This document shows positions 1-7,131 of a stretch of 10,325 nucleotides of DNA, one piece after another. The stretch comes from an uncultured Acetatifactor sp. (GTDB lineage: Bacteria > Bacillota > Clostridia > Lachnospirales > Lachnospiraceae). Numbering within the stretch: the first letter of the stretch is position 1; every line of letters begins with the position of its first letter. The stretch spans positions 9,819 through 20,143 of the forward strand of contig CAJTSY010000074.1 of NCBI GenBank assembly GCA_910578995.1. The letters run 5' to 3'. A program made the position numbers and the translations under genes. The notes under the pieces are model-generated. The model searched no databases and was not told the DNA's origin. It worked only from the letters and a program-made list of their open reading frames with translations.

Positions 1-614
1 GTATTCTTCTGTACCTTGACAGAAAGCTCCTCCTCTATGATGCGGGTGGTCTCCTCCAGGATTTTCTCATGCAGCAGCTCCTTTTCCTGATCTTCTTCTG
101 TCTTGGAGCGCTCCCTGGCATTGATCAGATGCATCGCAATCCCCTGCACCTCACTCTTAGGAAGCTTAACCTTGAATCTCTGTCTGACAGCCGCCAGCAG
201 AAGCCTTCCCGCCTTCACCTCCTGGGGATAGCTCAACTCTATTTCATAAATCGACGGCATTTTCACATAGATTCCCTTTTGCGCCCGCTCTATCACAAAG
301 GCAATATGGTCGGCCAGCGTCAGTACCAGATTGGAGTATGTCTCGCAGGGAAGCTCATCCTGAATCATTTGCAGCTCATCCGCCGTAAACCGGATGATTT
401 CATAAGGAATCTCCTTTAAAAGCGGGATATACTGCATGCTGATGTTGTAAAAGGTTCTCTCGATTTTTCTTAAGTCCGTCAGTTCATAGGGCGTAGCCGG
501 AAATCCAATCCCCTTGCTGAACGCCACCAGCTCTCGTCCGCTGTTGTGAAAGTTCCGCCGGTGGGTTTCACAGCGCCTTTCCAGCCGCAAACACTTCCTC
601 CAGCCAGGCGGCAT
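1..614 (-). pseudogene. BglG/LicT-family transcription antiterminator, 5'-truncated and cut by the left edge
   Basis: Proteins of this family bind a nascent mRNA hairpin through an N-terminal CAT domain and are controlled by PTS phosphorylation of two PRD domains. The minus-strand frame with codons on positions 3k to 3k+2 reads the CAT core (NSGRELVAFSKGIGFP, around 545-498). It then reads a full PRD1 with both conserved histidines, in LADHIAFVIERA (His at 306-308) and GIAMHLINA (His at 129-131), and continues off the left edge before PRD2. The first roughly 16 CAT residues, including the asparagine-rich RNA-contact strand known from LicT, are missing. Upstream codons instead run into the 3' end of the hydrolase gene in another frame. 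The frame opens at ATG 614 and the first stop behind it is at 621-623, but residues before about 545 do not look like CAT. RNA binding is probably lost. Remnant or re-started gene cannot be decided here. Confidence is high for family and good for truncation. Confidence 0.82.
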
Positions 615-1764
615 AATCCGCTACCCAGCCTCCGTCTCCGCCGAACCCATGGGGCCATTGCTCCAGGACGATGGTATCCGCGGCCACCCCAACCTCCTCC
701 ATCAGCCCCACCTGGGCCTCAAACTGGCGGTAGAAAGGGTCTTCCGTGCCATAGCAGTAAAAAGTGGGCGGCAGCCCTGCGGATTTCAGGTGCTCCACGT
801 CCAGGGAGGCCACGCTGAGCCTTCCGTAGAATGAGTATATCATGCCGCAGGCCGATGCGTCCGCCGGAATCCGGTCCAGCTCGTCAGGCGTATAACCCGG
901 GTCAAGATAAGAGCCGTCCACCTCCCCGTCCGCGCTGATGAAAAATTCCCCTGCCTGGATGCCTCCCGCGGAATACCCCATGACAGCGATATTCTCCGGG
1001 TCGATTCCGTAAATATCCGCATTCTTACGGATGAAGCGCACGGCCCGGGCTACGTCCAGCGCTCCCTCCTCCTGGGAATAAGGCCGCAGGCGGTAATCCA
1101 CGATAAAGCATCGATAGCCGTACTCCCGCAGCTGGACCGCAGTGGGCAGCGTGTCCGTATAATCTCCCCGGAACTGGAAAGCGCCTCCGGCCAGCAGCAC
1201 CACGGCCCCCTTTGCCTCAACCCCTTCCGGTATGGTCAGCGCCGTCACATAGGGCCGGAAATCATAGGAATCATAATATCCCGTCATATCCGAAGTAAAG
1301 CTGGTCCGCGCCGGCGCATCGCCCTCCTCCCAGAGATAGAAAACCTGTGTCTGCGCCGGATCCGGCACAGCGCGCAGGACCGTGCTGTCCCCCTCCGGCA
1401 GCGGCGGGCGGCGGTTCATTGCCTCGTATGAGAAAGATGAGGTCACCTGATATACCTCCGGCAGATCATCGTACTGCAGCGTGAAGCCGGAGACACCCTC
1501 CCTGACTTCGTAAGCGCTCCTTATTTTATCCGGTTCTTCCGATTCCTTCGTTTCATTTGGTACATTTGTCTCTTCTCTTATGTCCATATCCGGTTCCTGA
1601 TCCTCCCGTACATCCCCATTTATAGTCCCCTGTACATTGCTCTGTTCCGCGCTGCCCGGGATATCCTCTTTCTCCCGTTCTGCAGACCGGTCCCCGCATC
1701 CCGACAGCGCAGAAAGCACCATGACGGCCGTCAGGAAAGATACTCTGAAACGGTTTCTGTCCAT
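568..1764 (-). CDS. Lipoprotein alpha/beta hydrolase, acetyl-esterase/BD-FAE-like
   Basis: A predicted membrane-anchored carboxylesterase of 398 residues. A signal peptide ends in lipobox LSGC with the lipidated cysteine at 23. An acidic, low-complexity linker (about 24-90) follows, then an alpha/beta hydrolase core from about 185 to 395. The visible triad candidates are Ser265 in GYSAGG, Asp342 in GTEDPFY and His372 in WPHGFGG. The oxyanion region reads LLAGGAFQFRG, so the histidine of the usual HGG(G) motif is replaced. GGGAGG lies about 8 bases before ATG 1764. It is the last gene of the operon, 43 bases after the cupin. No terminator follows: its stop sits at the broken 5' end of the antiterminator gene. 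The natural substrate is unknown; acetylated sugars or small esters would fit the family. A second, distantly similar lipoprotein hydrolase lies at 7482-8546. Confidence 0.9.
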   Translation of the reverse strand: MDRNRFRVSFLTAVMVLSALSGCGDRSAEREKEDIPGSAEQSNVQGTINGDVREDQEPDMDIREETNVPNETKESEEPDKIRSAYEVREGVSGFTLQYDDLPEVYQVTSSFSYEAMNRRPPLPEGDSTVLRAVPDPAQTQVFYLWEEGDAPARTSFTSDMTGYYDSYDFRPYVTALTIPEGVEAKGAVVLLAGGAFQFRGDYTDTLPTAVQLREYGYRCFIVDYRLRPYSQEEGALDVARAVRFIRKNADIYGIDPENIAVMGYSAGGIQAGEFFISADGEVDGSYLDPGYTPDELDRIPADASACGMIYSFYGRLSVASLDVEHLKSAGLPPTFYCYGTEDPFYRQFEAQVGLMEEVGVAADTIVLEQWPHGFGGDGGWVADYAAWLEEVFAAGKAL

Positions 1765-1807
1765 GACAAATTCCTCCCTTGCGTCTGATTTTCAGCTTCG
1801 CCCCGTT

Positions 1808-2842
1808 TTATTTCCCTGTGGGCAGCGCGTTGTATTCCTCCTCTGAGATGCGCCCGAGCCATTCCACTCCGCCTGCTCCCGGGTTCGTGTTGATGGCGAT
1901 ATGGGCGAATTCCGTTTCTGCGCTGCCTCCGTGCCAGTGCCTGACCCCAGGCGGGCAAAACGCCACATCGCCCGGATACAAAACCTCCACGGACCCTCCC
2001 TCAATCTGGTGGTATCCGATTCCATCCGTTGCGATCAGAATCTGGCCGCCCTCGTGGATATGCCAGTTATTGATGACGCCCGGTTCAAACACGACATAAT
2101 GCATGCCCGGTGCGCCGGCCACATTTTCACCGATGATGTCAGAAAGGTACACCGGGCCGCTGAATGTCTGCATGTCCACAGCCTGCCCCGCACGCTGGAA
2201 CATAAATCCATTGTCCGGGGTTACATTGCGCCCTGCATACTCTTCCGCCTCCAGATCCGCATAGTATGTATCTGTAACCGGTTCTTCACCGGAGCCTGAC
2301 CCGGAATAACCGGAATCATAGACCACCATCTGGGAGAACCAGCTGTCAGGGGCAGCCCCATGCCAGTGCCTGACACCGGGAGCGCACTCAATCACATCCC
2401 CTTTCCGGATAATCTGGGCCGTCCCGCCCTCCTCCTGATAATAGCCCACACCGCCTGTCACAAGGATGACCATGCCGCCATGGCTGTGCCAGCCGCTTCT
2501 CGCCCCGGGTTCAAATGTGATATGGTTGGTCCGGGGAAAATGGTATACTTCGTCTTCGTTGATCATAGGAGCCAGATATGCGGTTCCCGTGAACCCTCCG
2601 GGTACCGCATTCCCTCTCGGGAAGGTCAGTCCGTCACCGATTGCCACAATGCCGCCATCGTTGACAGGTATTTCCTTTTCCTCCGTACTGTCACTGTCAT
2701 TCGCCGCGCCGTCATTCACTGTGCGGCTTTCATATTCCGCATTGTCGGATCCATCCGTCGGCTGAACCATATCCCTGCCGCAGGCTGTCAGCAGCAGCCC
2801 CAGCAAGGCAACCGGCAGGAACGCTCTTCTCACTATTTTCAT
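1808..2842 (-). CDS. Lipoprotein with two cupin domains
   Basis: A 344-residue surface-anchored protein with signal peptide and lipobox LLTAC (Cys21), an acidic linker to about residue 60, then two cupin_2 barrels. Barrel 1 has WHSH (His119, His121) and HWHGA (His159/161). Barrel 2 has WHIHEGGQ (His261, His263, Gln267) and HWHGG (His302/304). The H-x-H-x3-Q pattern of barrel 2 resembles the manganese ligands known from cupin hydroxynitrile lyases. Barrel 1 has no Gln or Glu at that place (WHSHGGMVIL), so its metal site looks degraded. HWHGAAPDSWF in barrel 1 closely matches the separate cupin at 7217-7516, suggesting paralogy. Function may be a small-molecule lyase, isomerase or oxygenase, or only binding. 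The start is uncertain: ATG 2842 has GGAGG only 2 bases away, while TTG 2851 has GAGGG 7 bases away and adds three residues. Gaps to neighbours are 29 and 43 bases. Confidence 0.88.
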   Translation of the reverse strand: MKIVRRAFLPVALLGLLLTACGRDMVQPTDGSDNAEYESRTVNDGAANDSDSTEEKEIPVNDGGIVAIGDGLTFPRGNAVPGGFTGTAYLAPMINEDEVYHFPRTNHITFEPGARSGWHSHGGMVILVTGGVGYYQEEGGTAQIIRKGDVIECAPGVRHWHGAAPDSWFSQMVVYDSGYSGSGSGEEPVTDTYYADLEAEEYAGRNVTPDNGFMFQRAGQAVDMQTFSGPVYLSDIIGENVAGAPGMHYVVFEPGVINNWHIHEGGQILIATDGIGYHQIEGGSVEVLYPGDVAFCPPGVRHWHGGSAETEFAHIAINTNPGAGGVEWLGRISEEEYNALPTGK

Positions 2843-2871
2843 ATCCTCCAATTTCCCACCCTCTTTCAGCC

Positions 2872-4083
2872 TTAATTCAGTCCCTTGCTCTCAAGCCATG
2901 CAGCAATATGGTCCGCTATCACATCATTGTTCATCTCCTGGAACATGAAATGGCTGTTTCCGGTAATCCCTTCATCCGGCAGGTAGACCACCGTGCAGTC
3001 GCCGCCGTCCGCATTATAGCTCTCCGCGAACTGGACCGCCCCGTCACGGACTCCCCTCCAGAACCCTGTGGACATGATGTCTTCCGGGCCATTGTCAATG
3101 TAATCCCCGAAGTAGATTGTGATGGGGATGTCTGCCTCCAGCAGCTTCTGGTACTGTTCTGAACCCGGCTGGGGCGTTCCGCCCGGCTCAATGGCAATAA
3201 TCGCGGAAATGTTATCCACCGGCACGTCCCAGCCCACCGCGCCTCCCTGGGAATGGGTCACGAAAATCGCCTTGCTGCCTGTCATCTCATGGACATCCTC
3301 CATCACCGCACCCAGGGCGGCCGCATCCAGAGCCTGGTCGAAGTTGCCCGTATTCGGCGTCATCTGGCGGAAGAACTGGTCCTGCGCCACATCCCCCTCC
3401 GGGAACTGGGAGCCCTCATACCGCTCCGGGGCTACCCGCCCGATTCGGAAATGGGTATACCACGCCTGGTCGCCGGGCTTATACTCCTTGGAGTCCTCCG
3501 CCCATGTGTCAAGGAATCCGTCCATCGTCATCGAGGTCGTTGCGCCTGCCTCCCCGCGCCTGGGCTGATCTACCAGAAATGCCGCATAGCCCTTCTTCAG
3601 GAACAGATCGGACCAGCCCTCCCGTCCGTCCGGGGTCGTCATCCAGCCCATGCGGGACTGCCCGTAGCCGTGCAGGTATACGATGGGATTCCCGTTGTCG
3701 TCTGCCGGAATCTGGTAAAATACATTGGCATGGTCCACATGGGCCGTATTCCCCGCACGGGTGATATCCATCCAGTTGGTGGTGGGGTCGTACTCCCCCT
3801 CTACCGGTTCCGTGACCGTGCCGCCGGAAGAAAACATGCCCTGCCTTGCAATCATCAGCACGTCTGAGGGAATCGCGCCAGAATCGGATGCCCCTTCCTC
3901 CGCAGGCTCCGCACCCTCTTCCTGTCCTGCGCCCGCCGATGTACCCTGCGGTGCGCTCTCCGACTGCTGCCCACTCTCCTGTGTGTCCCCCTGTGCCGTG
4001 TCCGGCTGGCTGCCGCAGCCTGCAAGCAAGGAAACCGTCATCATGCCTGCCAGCAAAACAGCTGTAATATGTCTTCTCTTCAT
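2872..4083 (-). CDS. Lipoprotein alpha/beta hydrolase, esterase-713-like
   Basis: A 403-residue exported hydrolase. Its signal peptide ends in LLAGC (Cys23), followed by a Glu/Gln/Ser/Gly-rich linker (about 24-70). The core starts with strand and oxyanion-loop features (IVYLHGYGQSRMGW, 134-147; PDGREGW, 151-157; DQPRRGEAG, 172-180). The nucleophile is Ser278 in THSQGG. His378 in GNSHFMF is the likely catalytic base, and the acid may be Glu299 or Asp327. The pattern resembles the esterase-713 group of secreted bacterial esterases; this is a family-level recognition from memory, not an alignment. AGGAGG lies 8 bases before ATG 4083. It is 47 bases after the reductase gene and 29 before the cupin gene, so very probably cotranscribed. 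It does not look like a close paralogue of the other two hydrolases. Substrate unknown. Confidence 0.88.
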   Translation of the reverse strand: MKRRHITAVLLAGMMTVSLLAGCGSQPDTAQGDTQESGQQSESAPQGTSAGAGQEEGAEPAEEGASDSGAIPSDVLMIARQGMFSSGGTVTEPVEGEYDPTTNWMDITRAGNTAHVDHANVFYQIPADDNGNPIVYLHGYGQSRMGWMTTPDGREGWSDLFLKKGYAAFLVDQPRRGEAGATTSMTMDGFLDTWAEDSKEYKPGDQAWYTHFRIGRVAPERYEGSQFPEGDVAQDQFFRQMTPNTGNFDQALDAAALGAVMEDVHEMTGSKAIFVTHSQGGAVGWDVPVDNISAIIAIEPGGTPQPGSEQYQKLLEADIPITIYFGDYIDNGPEDIMSTGFWRGVRDGAVQFAESYNADGGDCTVVYLPDEGITGNSHFMFQEMNNDVIADHIAAWLESKGLN

Positions 4084-4130
4084 TTGATATTCCTCCTGTA
4101 CATTTTTTATGCTGAACGCCGAATATCCCT

Positions 4131-5195
4131 TTACTGCCTGAGATTAAAGTTGCCATGTCCGGTGTCCATTTCCTTTATGGTCTGCATCTCTTCCTCCGAA
4201 AGCTCGAAATTGAAGATGTCATAGTTTTCCGCGATATGGTCCGGATTGCTGGAACCCGGAATTGTAATATATCCCGCCTGCACATGCCAGCGCAGAAGAA
4301 TCTGGGCTACCGTTTTGTCGTGGGCCTGGGCAATGCCCAGCAGAGTCTCATCATTAAAATAATTCTGTGTGAACCCGCGCCCTCCCAGGGGATACCAGGA
4401 TTCGATAAAGAGTCCGTACTGGCCTATATACTCCTGGAATTCGGTATTCTGGAAGAACGGATGGTTTTCATTCTGGACCAGTACGGGCTTGATTTCCGCC
4501 GCTTCATACATACGGTCAAAGGTATCGTTATCAAGGTAAATATTGGAAAGCCCGAGAGAGCGAATCTTCCCCTCTTCCACCTTTTCCTCCAGCTCATGGT
4601 AGGCTTCCTCATCATTCGGCCTCGGAACATGATGCAGCAGGACCAAATCTACATAATCAAGGCCGAGACGCGCCAGGGAATCTTCAAATGCGCTTCCCGC
4701 ATTTCCAAAATCTGTATCCCACACCTTTGTAGTTATAAATATTTCTTCTCTCGTAACCAGCCCTTCCTCAATGGCCCGCTGGATTCCTCTTCCCACACCC
4801 TCTTCATTGTTATAGGCCCTTGCGGTATCTATAAGACGGTATCCATCCTTCAGGGCATGATAGACCGAGTTTTCCGCCTCCTCCACCGTGAGCGCATAAG
4901 TGCCGAGTCCAAGCACCGGCATTTTATAGCCATTGTTCAGCTCCTTGTCTTCGATAAAATAAGTCTGGTCGCCGCTCATCACATAAGGTTCCTCCGATGT
5001 CACCTTGACCTCGTTTTCAAGAGCCGGGTCAACCACCACATTCTCCGCTTCGCCCTCTTCCGGTTCTGCCCCGGCCCCGGCGGTATCCGGTACCGACTCA
5101 GCAGCCCCTGTCGGCTGTCCTGTACTGCCGCAGCCTGCAAGCAGAAGGCTGGACAGTGTAATGGTGAGCAGTAGTGAAATCATTTTTTTGTGCAT
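4131..5195 (-). CDS. Lipoprotein aldo/keto reductase
   Basis: A 354-residue aldo/keto reductase preceded by a lipoprotein signal (lipobox LLAGC, Cys22) and an acidic linker (about 23-75). Family members reduce aldehydes or ketones with NAD(P)H. The catalytic tetrad is complete: Asp123 and Tyr128 in DTARAYNNEEG, Lys157 in ITTKVW and His188 in LVLLHHVP. The cofactor loop reads IPGSSNPDHIAEN (312-324): the usual IPKS lysine is Gly and the following Arg position is His, which could alter phosphate contacts. GGGAGG lies about 8 bases before ATG 5195, and the gene starts 29 bases after the EFR1 stop. Location is the puzzle, because the lipobox puts a nicotinamide enzyme outside the membrane where NAD(P)H is not expected. 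It may act with a tightly held cofactor, bind ligand only, or be inefficiently exported. A second aldo/keto reductase lies at 9627-10325. Confidence 0.92.
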   Translation of the reverse strand: MHKKMISLLLTITLSSLLLAGCGSTGQPTGAAESVPDTAGAGAEPEEGEAENVVVDPALENEVKVTSEEPYVMSGDQTYFIEDKELNNGYKMPVLGLGTYALTVEEAENSVYHALKDGYRLIDTARAYNNEEGVGRGIQRAIEEGLVTREEIFITTKVWDTDFGNAGSAFEDSLARLGLDYVDLVLLHHVPRPNDEEAYHELEEKVEEGKIRSLGLSNIYLDNDTFDRMYEAAEIKPVLVQNENHPFFQNTEFQEYIGQYGLFIESWYPLGGRGFTQNYFNDETLLGIAQAHDKTVAQILLRWHVQAGYITIPGSSNPDHIAENYDIFNFELSEEEMQTIKEMDTGHGNFNLRQ

Positions 5196-5224
5196 AATCT
5201 TTACCTCCCATCAATCTGTTCGTT

Positions 5225-6016
5225 TCATGTGCCGGAGAAACCGCCGGCTGCGGTCTGGTCATTGGCCTTTACCAGTTCACAGAGCGTCACATGCTCATTG
5301 CGGTATCTGGCGGCCGGATTTTTTTCCGGCCTGGGCAGCGTGAACTGCACCGCCATTTTGGGGCAGGCATGGACACAGGCATAGCAGGCCTGGCACCCCT
5401 CCCGGGCATGGACGGCATGCTGGTCCTCCAGACGGATGCAGCCCGCCGGACATACTCTGGTGCAGATTCCGCAGCCAACGCATTCGTCGGTCACCTGAAA
5501 GGCGGCCCAGATGGTCTCCGGCGCATTCTTCACCATTTTCGTGTACATCTTGTGGGCTGCCTTTTCCGCAAGCCCCGCCTTTTGTACGCCCCTCCTCTTC
5601 GCCCGGATGTCATTCCTGATCCGGTCCAGATGCTCCTCCACATGCTTATCCATGGCCATCTGTTCGTTCATGTCAAAAGCCGGAAGGAAATTGTCCACCA
5701 TCGCGATGGAAGTAATGTAATCCGCCTCCTTCCCCACGCTTTTGAAAAAGGAATCCGCAATCTCCGCCGCCCCGCCATGGTGTGCCCCATAGGTGAGCAC
5801 CACGAACAGATAATCCGTACCAAAAGAGGCCCTGCGGATGAATTCTTTTACCATGCCCGGCATCTCATGTCCATAAACCGGACATACGATGCCGATGCTG
5901 TCTGCGGAGAATTCCAGTCTTTCCTGTCTGATCACCTGGGGGATGCTTCTGGTATCCTCATCCAGTTCCTTTGCCGCGTACAGGCTGTTCCCGGTTCCCG
6001 TAAAATAGAAGATCAT
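5225..6016 (-). CDS. EFR1-type protein: flavodoxin-like domain plus two [4Fe-4S] clusters
   Basis: A 263-residue cytoplasmic electron carrier. The N-terminus (IFYFTGTGNS, residues 2-11) is the phosphate-binding loop of an FMN flavodoxin. CPVYGHEMPG (45-54) and LTYGAHHGG (74-82) are later flavodoxin-like loops. The C-terminal part carries two 4Fe-4S motifs: Cys179, 182, 185, 189 and Cys208, 211, 214, 218. This is the arrangement of the EFR1 family of anaerobes, which is assumed to pass single electrons between ferredoxin pools and a partner enzyme. No membrane segment is visible. GAGGAGG lies 8 bases before ATG 6016. It is the first gene of the operon, directly behind the predicted promoter and divergent from the LysR gene. 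It is the only protein of the operon without an export signal, so it is unclear how it would serve the four exported enzymes. Partner unknown. Confidence 0.92.
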   Translation of the reverse strand: MIFYFTGTGNSLYAAKELDEDTRSIPQVIRQERLEFSADSIGIVCPVYGHEMPGMVKEFIRRASFGTDYLFVVLTYGAHHGGAAEIADSFFKSVGKEADYITSIAMVDNFLPAFDMNEQMAMDKHVEEHLDRIRNDIRAKRRGVQKAGLAEKAAHKMYTKMVKNAPETIWAAFQVTDECVGCGICTRVCPAGCIRLEDQHAVHAREGCQACYACVHACPKMAVQFTLPRPEKNPAARYRNEHVTLCELVKANDQTAAGGFSGT

Positions 6017-6043
6017 CTCCGTTTCCTCCTCTCAACCACCGCC

Positions 6044-6073
6044 ATTGTATAACAGATTTTTTCATTTGTACAA
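6044..6073 (-). promoter_or_regulatory. Predicted promoter of the lipoprotein operon
   Basis: On the minus strand TTGTAC (6073-6068) and TACAAT (6049-6044) are 18 bases apart. This places the start of transcription near 6037, about 20 bases before the first ATG. The -10 matches consensus at five of six places; the -35 is weak (three of six). A weak -35 with dyads directly upstream fits an activator-dependent promoter. Confidence 0.55.
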
Positions 6074-6108
6074 TTCCGATTCTGGAATCCAGATTCCTGA
6101 AAACGGAA
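6074..6108. promoter_or_regulatory. Overlapping dyads, candidate LysR-regulator binding site
   Basis: Three overlapping inverted repeats share the same bases: GATTC-TG-GAATC (6078-6089), TCTGGA-A-TCCAGA (6081-6093) and GGAATC-CA-GATTCC (6084-6097). TTCC (6094-6097) and GGAA (6105-6108) form a further looser pair. TCTGGAATCCAGA is a perfect T-N11-A LysR-type box inside a dyad. The block sits directly upstream of the predicted -35 of the minus-strand operon and upstream of the LysR promoter on the plus strand, the usual place for a divergent LysR operator. Binding by the neighbouring regulator is inferred. Confidence 0.6.
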
Positions 6109-6116
6109 CCTGGATG

Positions 6117-6145
6117 TTTACTTTTCCATTTCCGTCTGTTATAAT
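6117..6145 (+). promoter_or_regulatory. Predicted promoter of the LysR gene
   Basis: TTTACT (6117-6122) and a perfect TATAAT (6140-6145) are separated by 17 bases. Transcription should begin near 6152, giving a leader of about 130 bases before ATG 6284. Confidence 0.65.
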
Positions 6146-6152
6146 GTCAGAC
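6134..6152. promoter_or_regulatory. Dyad over the LysR -10 box, possible autoregulation site
   Basis: GTCTG (6134-6138) and CAGAC (6148-6152) flank the TATAAT at equal distance, with nine bases between. T6137-N11-A6149 again fits the LysR box. The half-sites TCTG and CAGA also occur in the upstream dyad at 6081-6093, though there with five bases between. A protein bound here would block RNA polymerase at the LysR promoter. Autorepression is inferred. Confidence 0.4.
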
Positions 6153-6283
6153 ATCCCGCCGCAGACACGGCACAGAGCAGGCTCCGCAGACATGGCTTCG
6201 CCTGCGGGAATAAGGGACTGTCTTCCGGCAATTTCTTATCGCAACACATACGAAAGTTCTGCAGAAAAGAGGCAAGGAATAAC
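6153..6283 (+). other. 5' leader of the LysR gene
   Basis: The leader holds two mutually exclusive 6-bp inverted repeats: GCAGGC (6177-6182) with GCCTGC (6200-6205), and CCGCAG (6184-6189) with CTGCGG (6202-6207). CAGACA occurs at 6148, 6162 and 6187. AAGGAA lies about 6 bases before the LysR ATG and is the likely ribosome binding site. No known riboswitch class is recognised. Confidence 0.35.
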
Positions 6284-7126
6284 ATGGTGGATTACAATAT
6301 TCTGGAACAGTTCGTCACCTTCTACCAGACCGGGACCCTGCGGGAAACGGCGAAAAGGATGCATATTTCCCAGCCTGCGCTTACCAGGAACATGCAGAAG
6401 CTGGAAGCTGAATTCCAGGTCCCCCTGTTTTCCCGCACCAGGAACAGCATTTCCCTGAATGAAGCCGGCCTGCTGGCCGCAGAGGACGCTGTGATGCTGC
6501 TGAAGCAGACAGAAAGCATGCTCCGGCATGTCCGTGATTTCGACCGTGCCGGCAGGACCATCCGGCTGGGCTCCTGCACGCCCGCCCATATTGCGGAGAT
6601 CATACGGCACATCACCGCCTTCTGCCCCATGCCGGCCATATCATCAGAGGTGCAGGACGTCCCCCGGCTCCTCGATGGAATAAAGGATGGCACCTATCAG
6701 TTCGTGCTGCTTCCCTTCTGTCCGGAAGACGGCGATCTGTACTGCAGGAAATGGGGCGAGGAGCATCTGTCCTTCCTCCTTCCAAAACGGCACCGTTTCG
6801 CCCGGCGCAAGTCCCTCAGCGTCTCCGAAATGAACGGGGAAAATATGCTCCTGTTCCAGGACATCGGTTTCTGGCACGACCTGGTAGTCAGTAAAATGCC
6901 GGATTCCCGGTTCCTTGTCCAAACGGAGCGCTACACCTTTTTGGAGCTGATTGAGAACTCCACCATGCCCAGCTTCGCCACCGACGCTTTCCGGGAGATA
7001 TTTCCCGGCGCCCCTCCGGCATCGGACCGTATCGCAGTGCCCATCGCGGATCCCGAATTCAATGTCACCTACTATCTGGTGTGCGGTGCGTCAAACCAGG
7101 ACAAATTAAGGGCGATGTTCCAATAG
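6284..7126 (+). CDS. LysR-family transcriptional regulator
   Basis: A 280-residue regulator. The winged helix-turn-helix occupies residues 3-60, with the recognition region ETAKRMHISQPALTRNMQKL at 21-40. A linker helix (about 60-88) and a periplasmic-binding-protein-like effector domain (about 92-275) follow; the latter is short but appears complete. LysR regulators usually act as tetramers that bind T-N11-A dyads between divergent genes and respond to a small molecule. It is divergent from the five-gene lipoprotein operon across 267 bases that hold fitting dyads, so control of that operon and of itself is the simplest reading. It converges on the second gene set, whose control may lie right of the window. 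AAGGAA lies 6 bases before ATG 6284. The inducer is unknown; by context it may be the substrate of the exported enzymes. Confidence 0.93.
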   Translation: MVDYNILEQFVTFYQTGTLRETAKRMHISQPALTRNMQKLEAEFQVPLFSRTRNSISLNEAGLLAAEDAVMLLKQTESMLRHVRDFDRAGRTIRLGSCTPAHIAEIIRHITAFCPMPAISSEVQDVPRLLDGIKDGTYQFVLLPFCPEDGDLYCRKWGEEHLSFLLPKRHRFARRKSLSVSEMNGENMLLFQDIGFWHDLVVSKMPDSRFLVQTERYTFLELIENSTMPSFATDAFREIFPGAPPASDRIAVPIADPEFNVTYYLVCGASNQDKLRAMFQ

Positions 7127-7131
7127 CCGGC

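Noticed and set aside
69..419. Plus-strand open frame of 116 codons at the left edge
   Set aside because: The minus strand here encodes unmistakable CAT and PRD1 sequence of an antiterminator; the plus frame has no family features.
4155..5174. Long open frame on the plus strand (339 codons) opposite the aldo/keto reductase
   Set aside because: It lies entirely antisense to a gene with full catalytic motifs, has no recognisable domain, and no ribosome binding site was evident.
5291..6052. Long open frame on the plus strand opposite the EFR1 gene
   Set aside because: Antisense shadow of a gene with clear flavodoxin and 4Fe-4S motifs.
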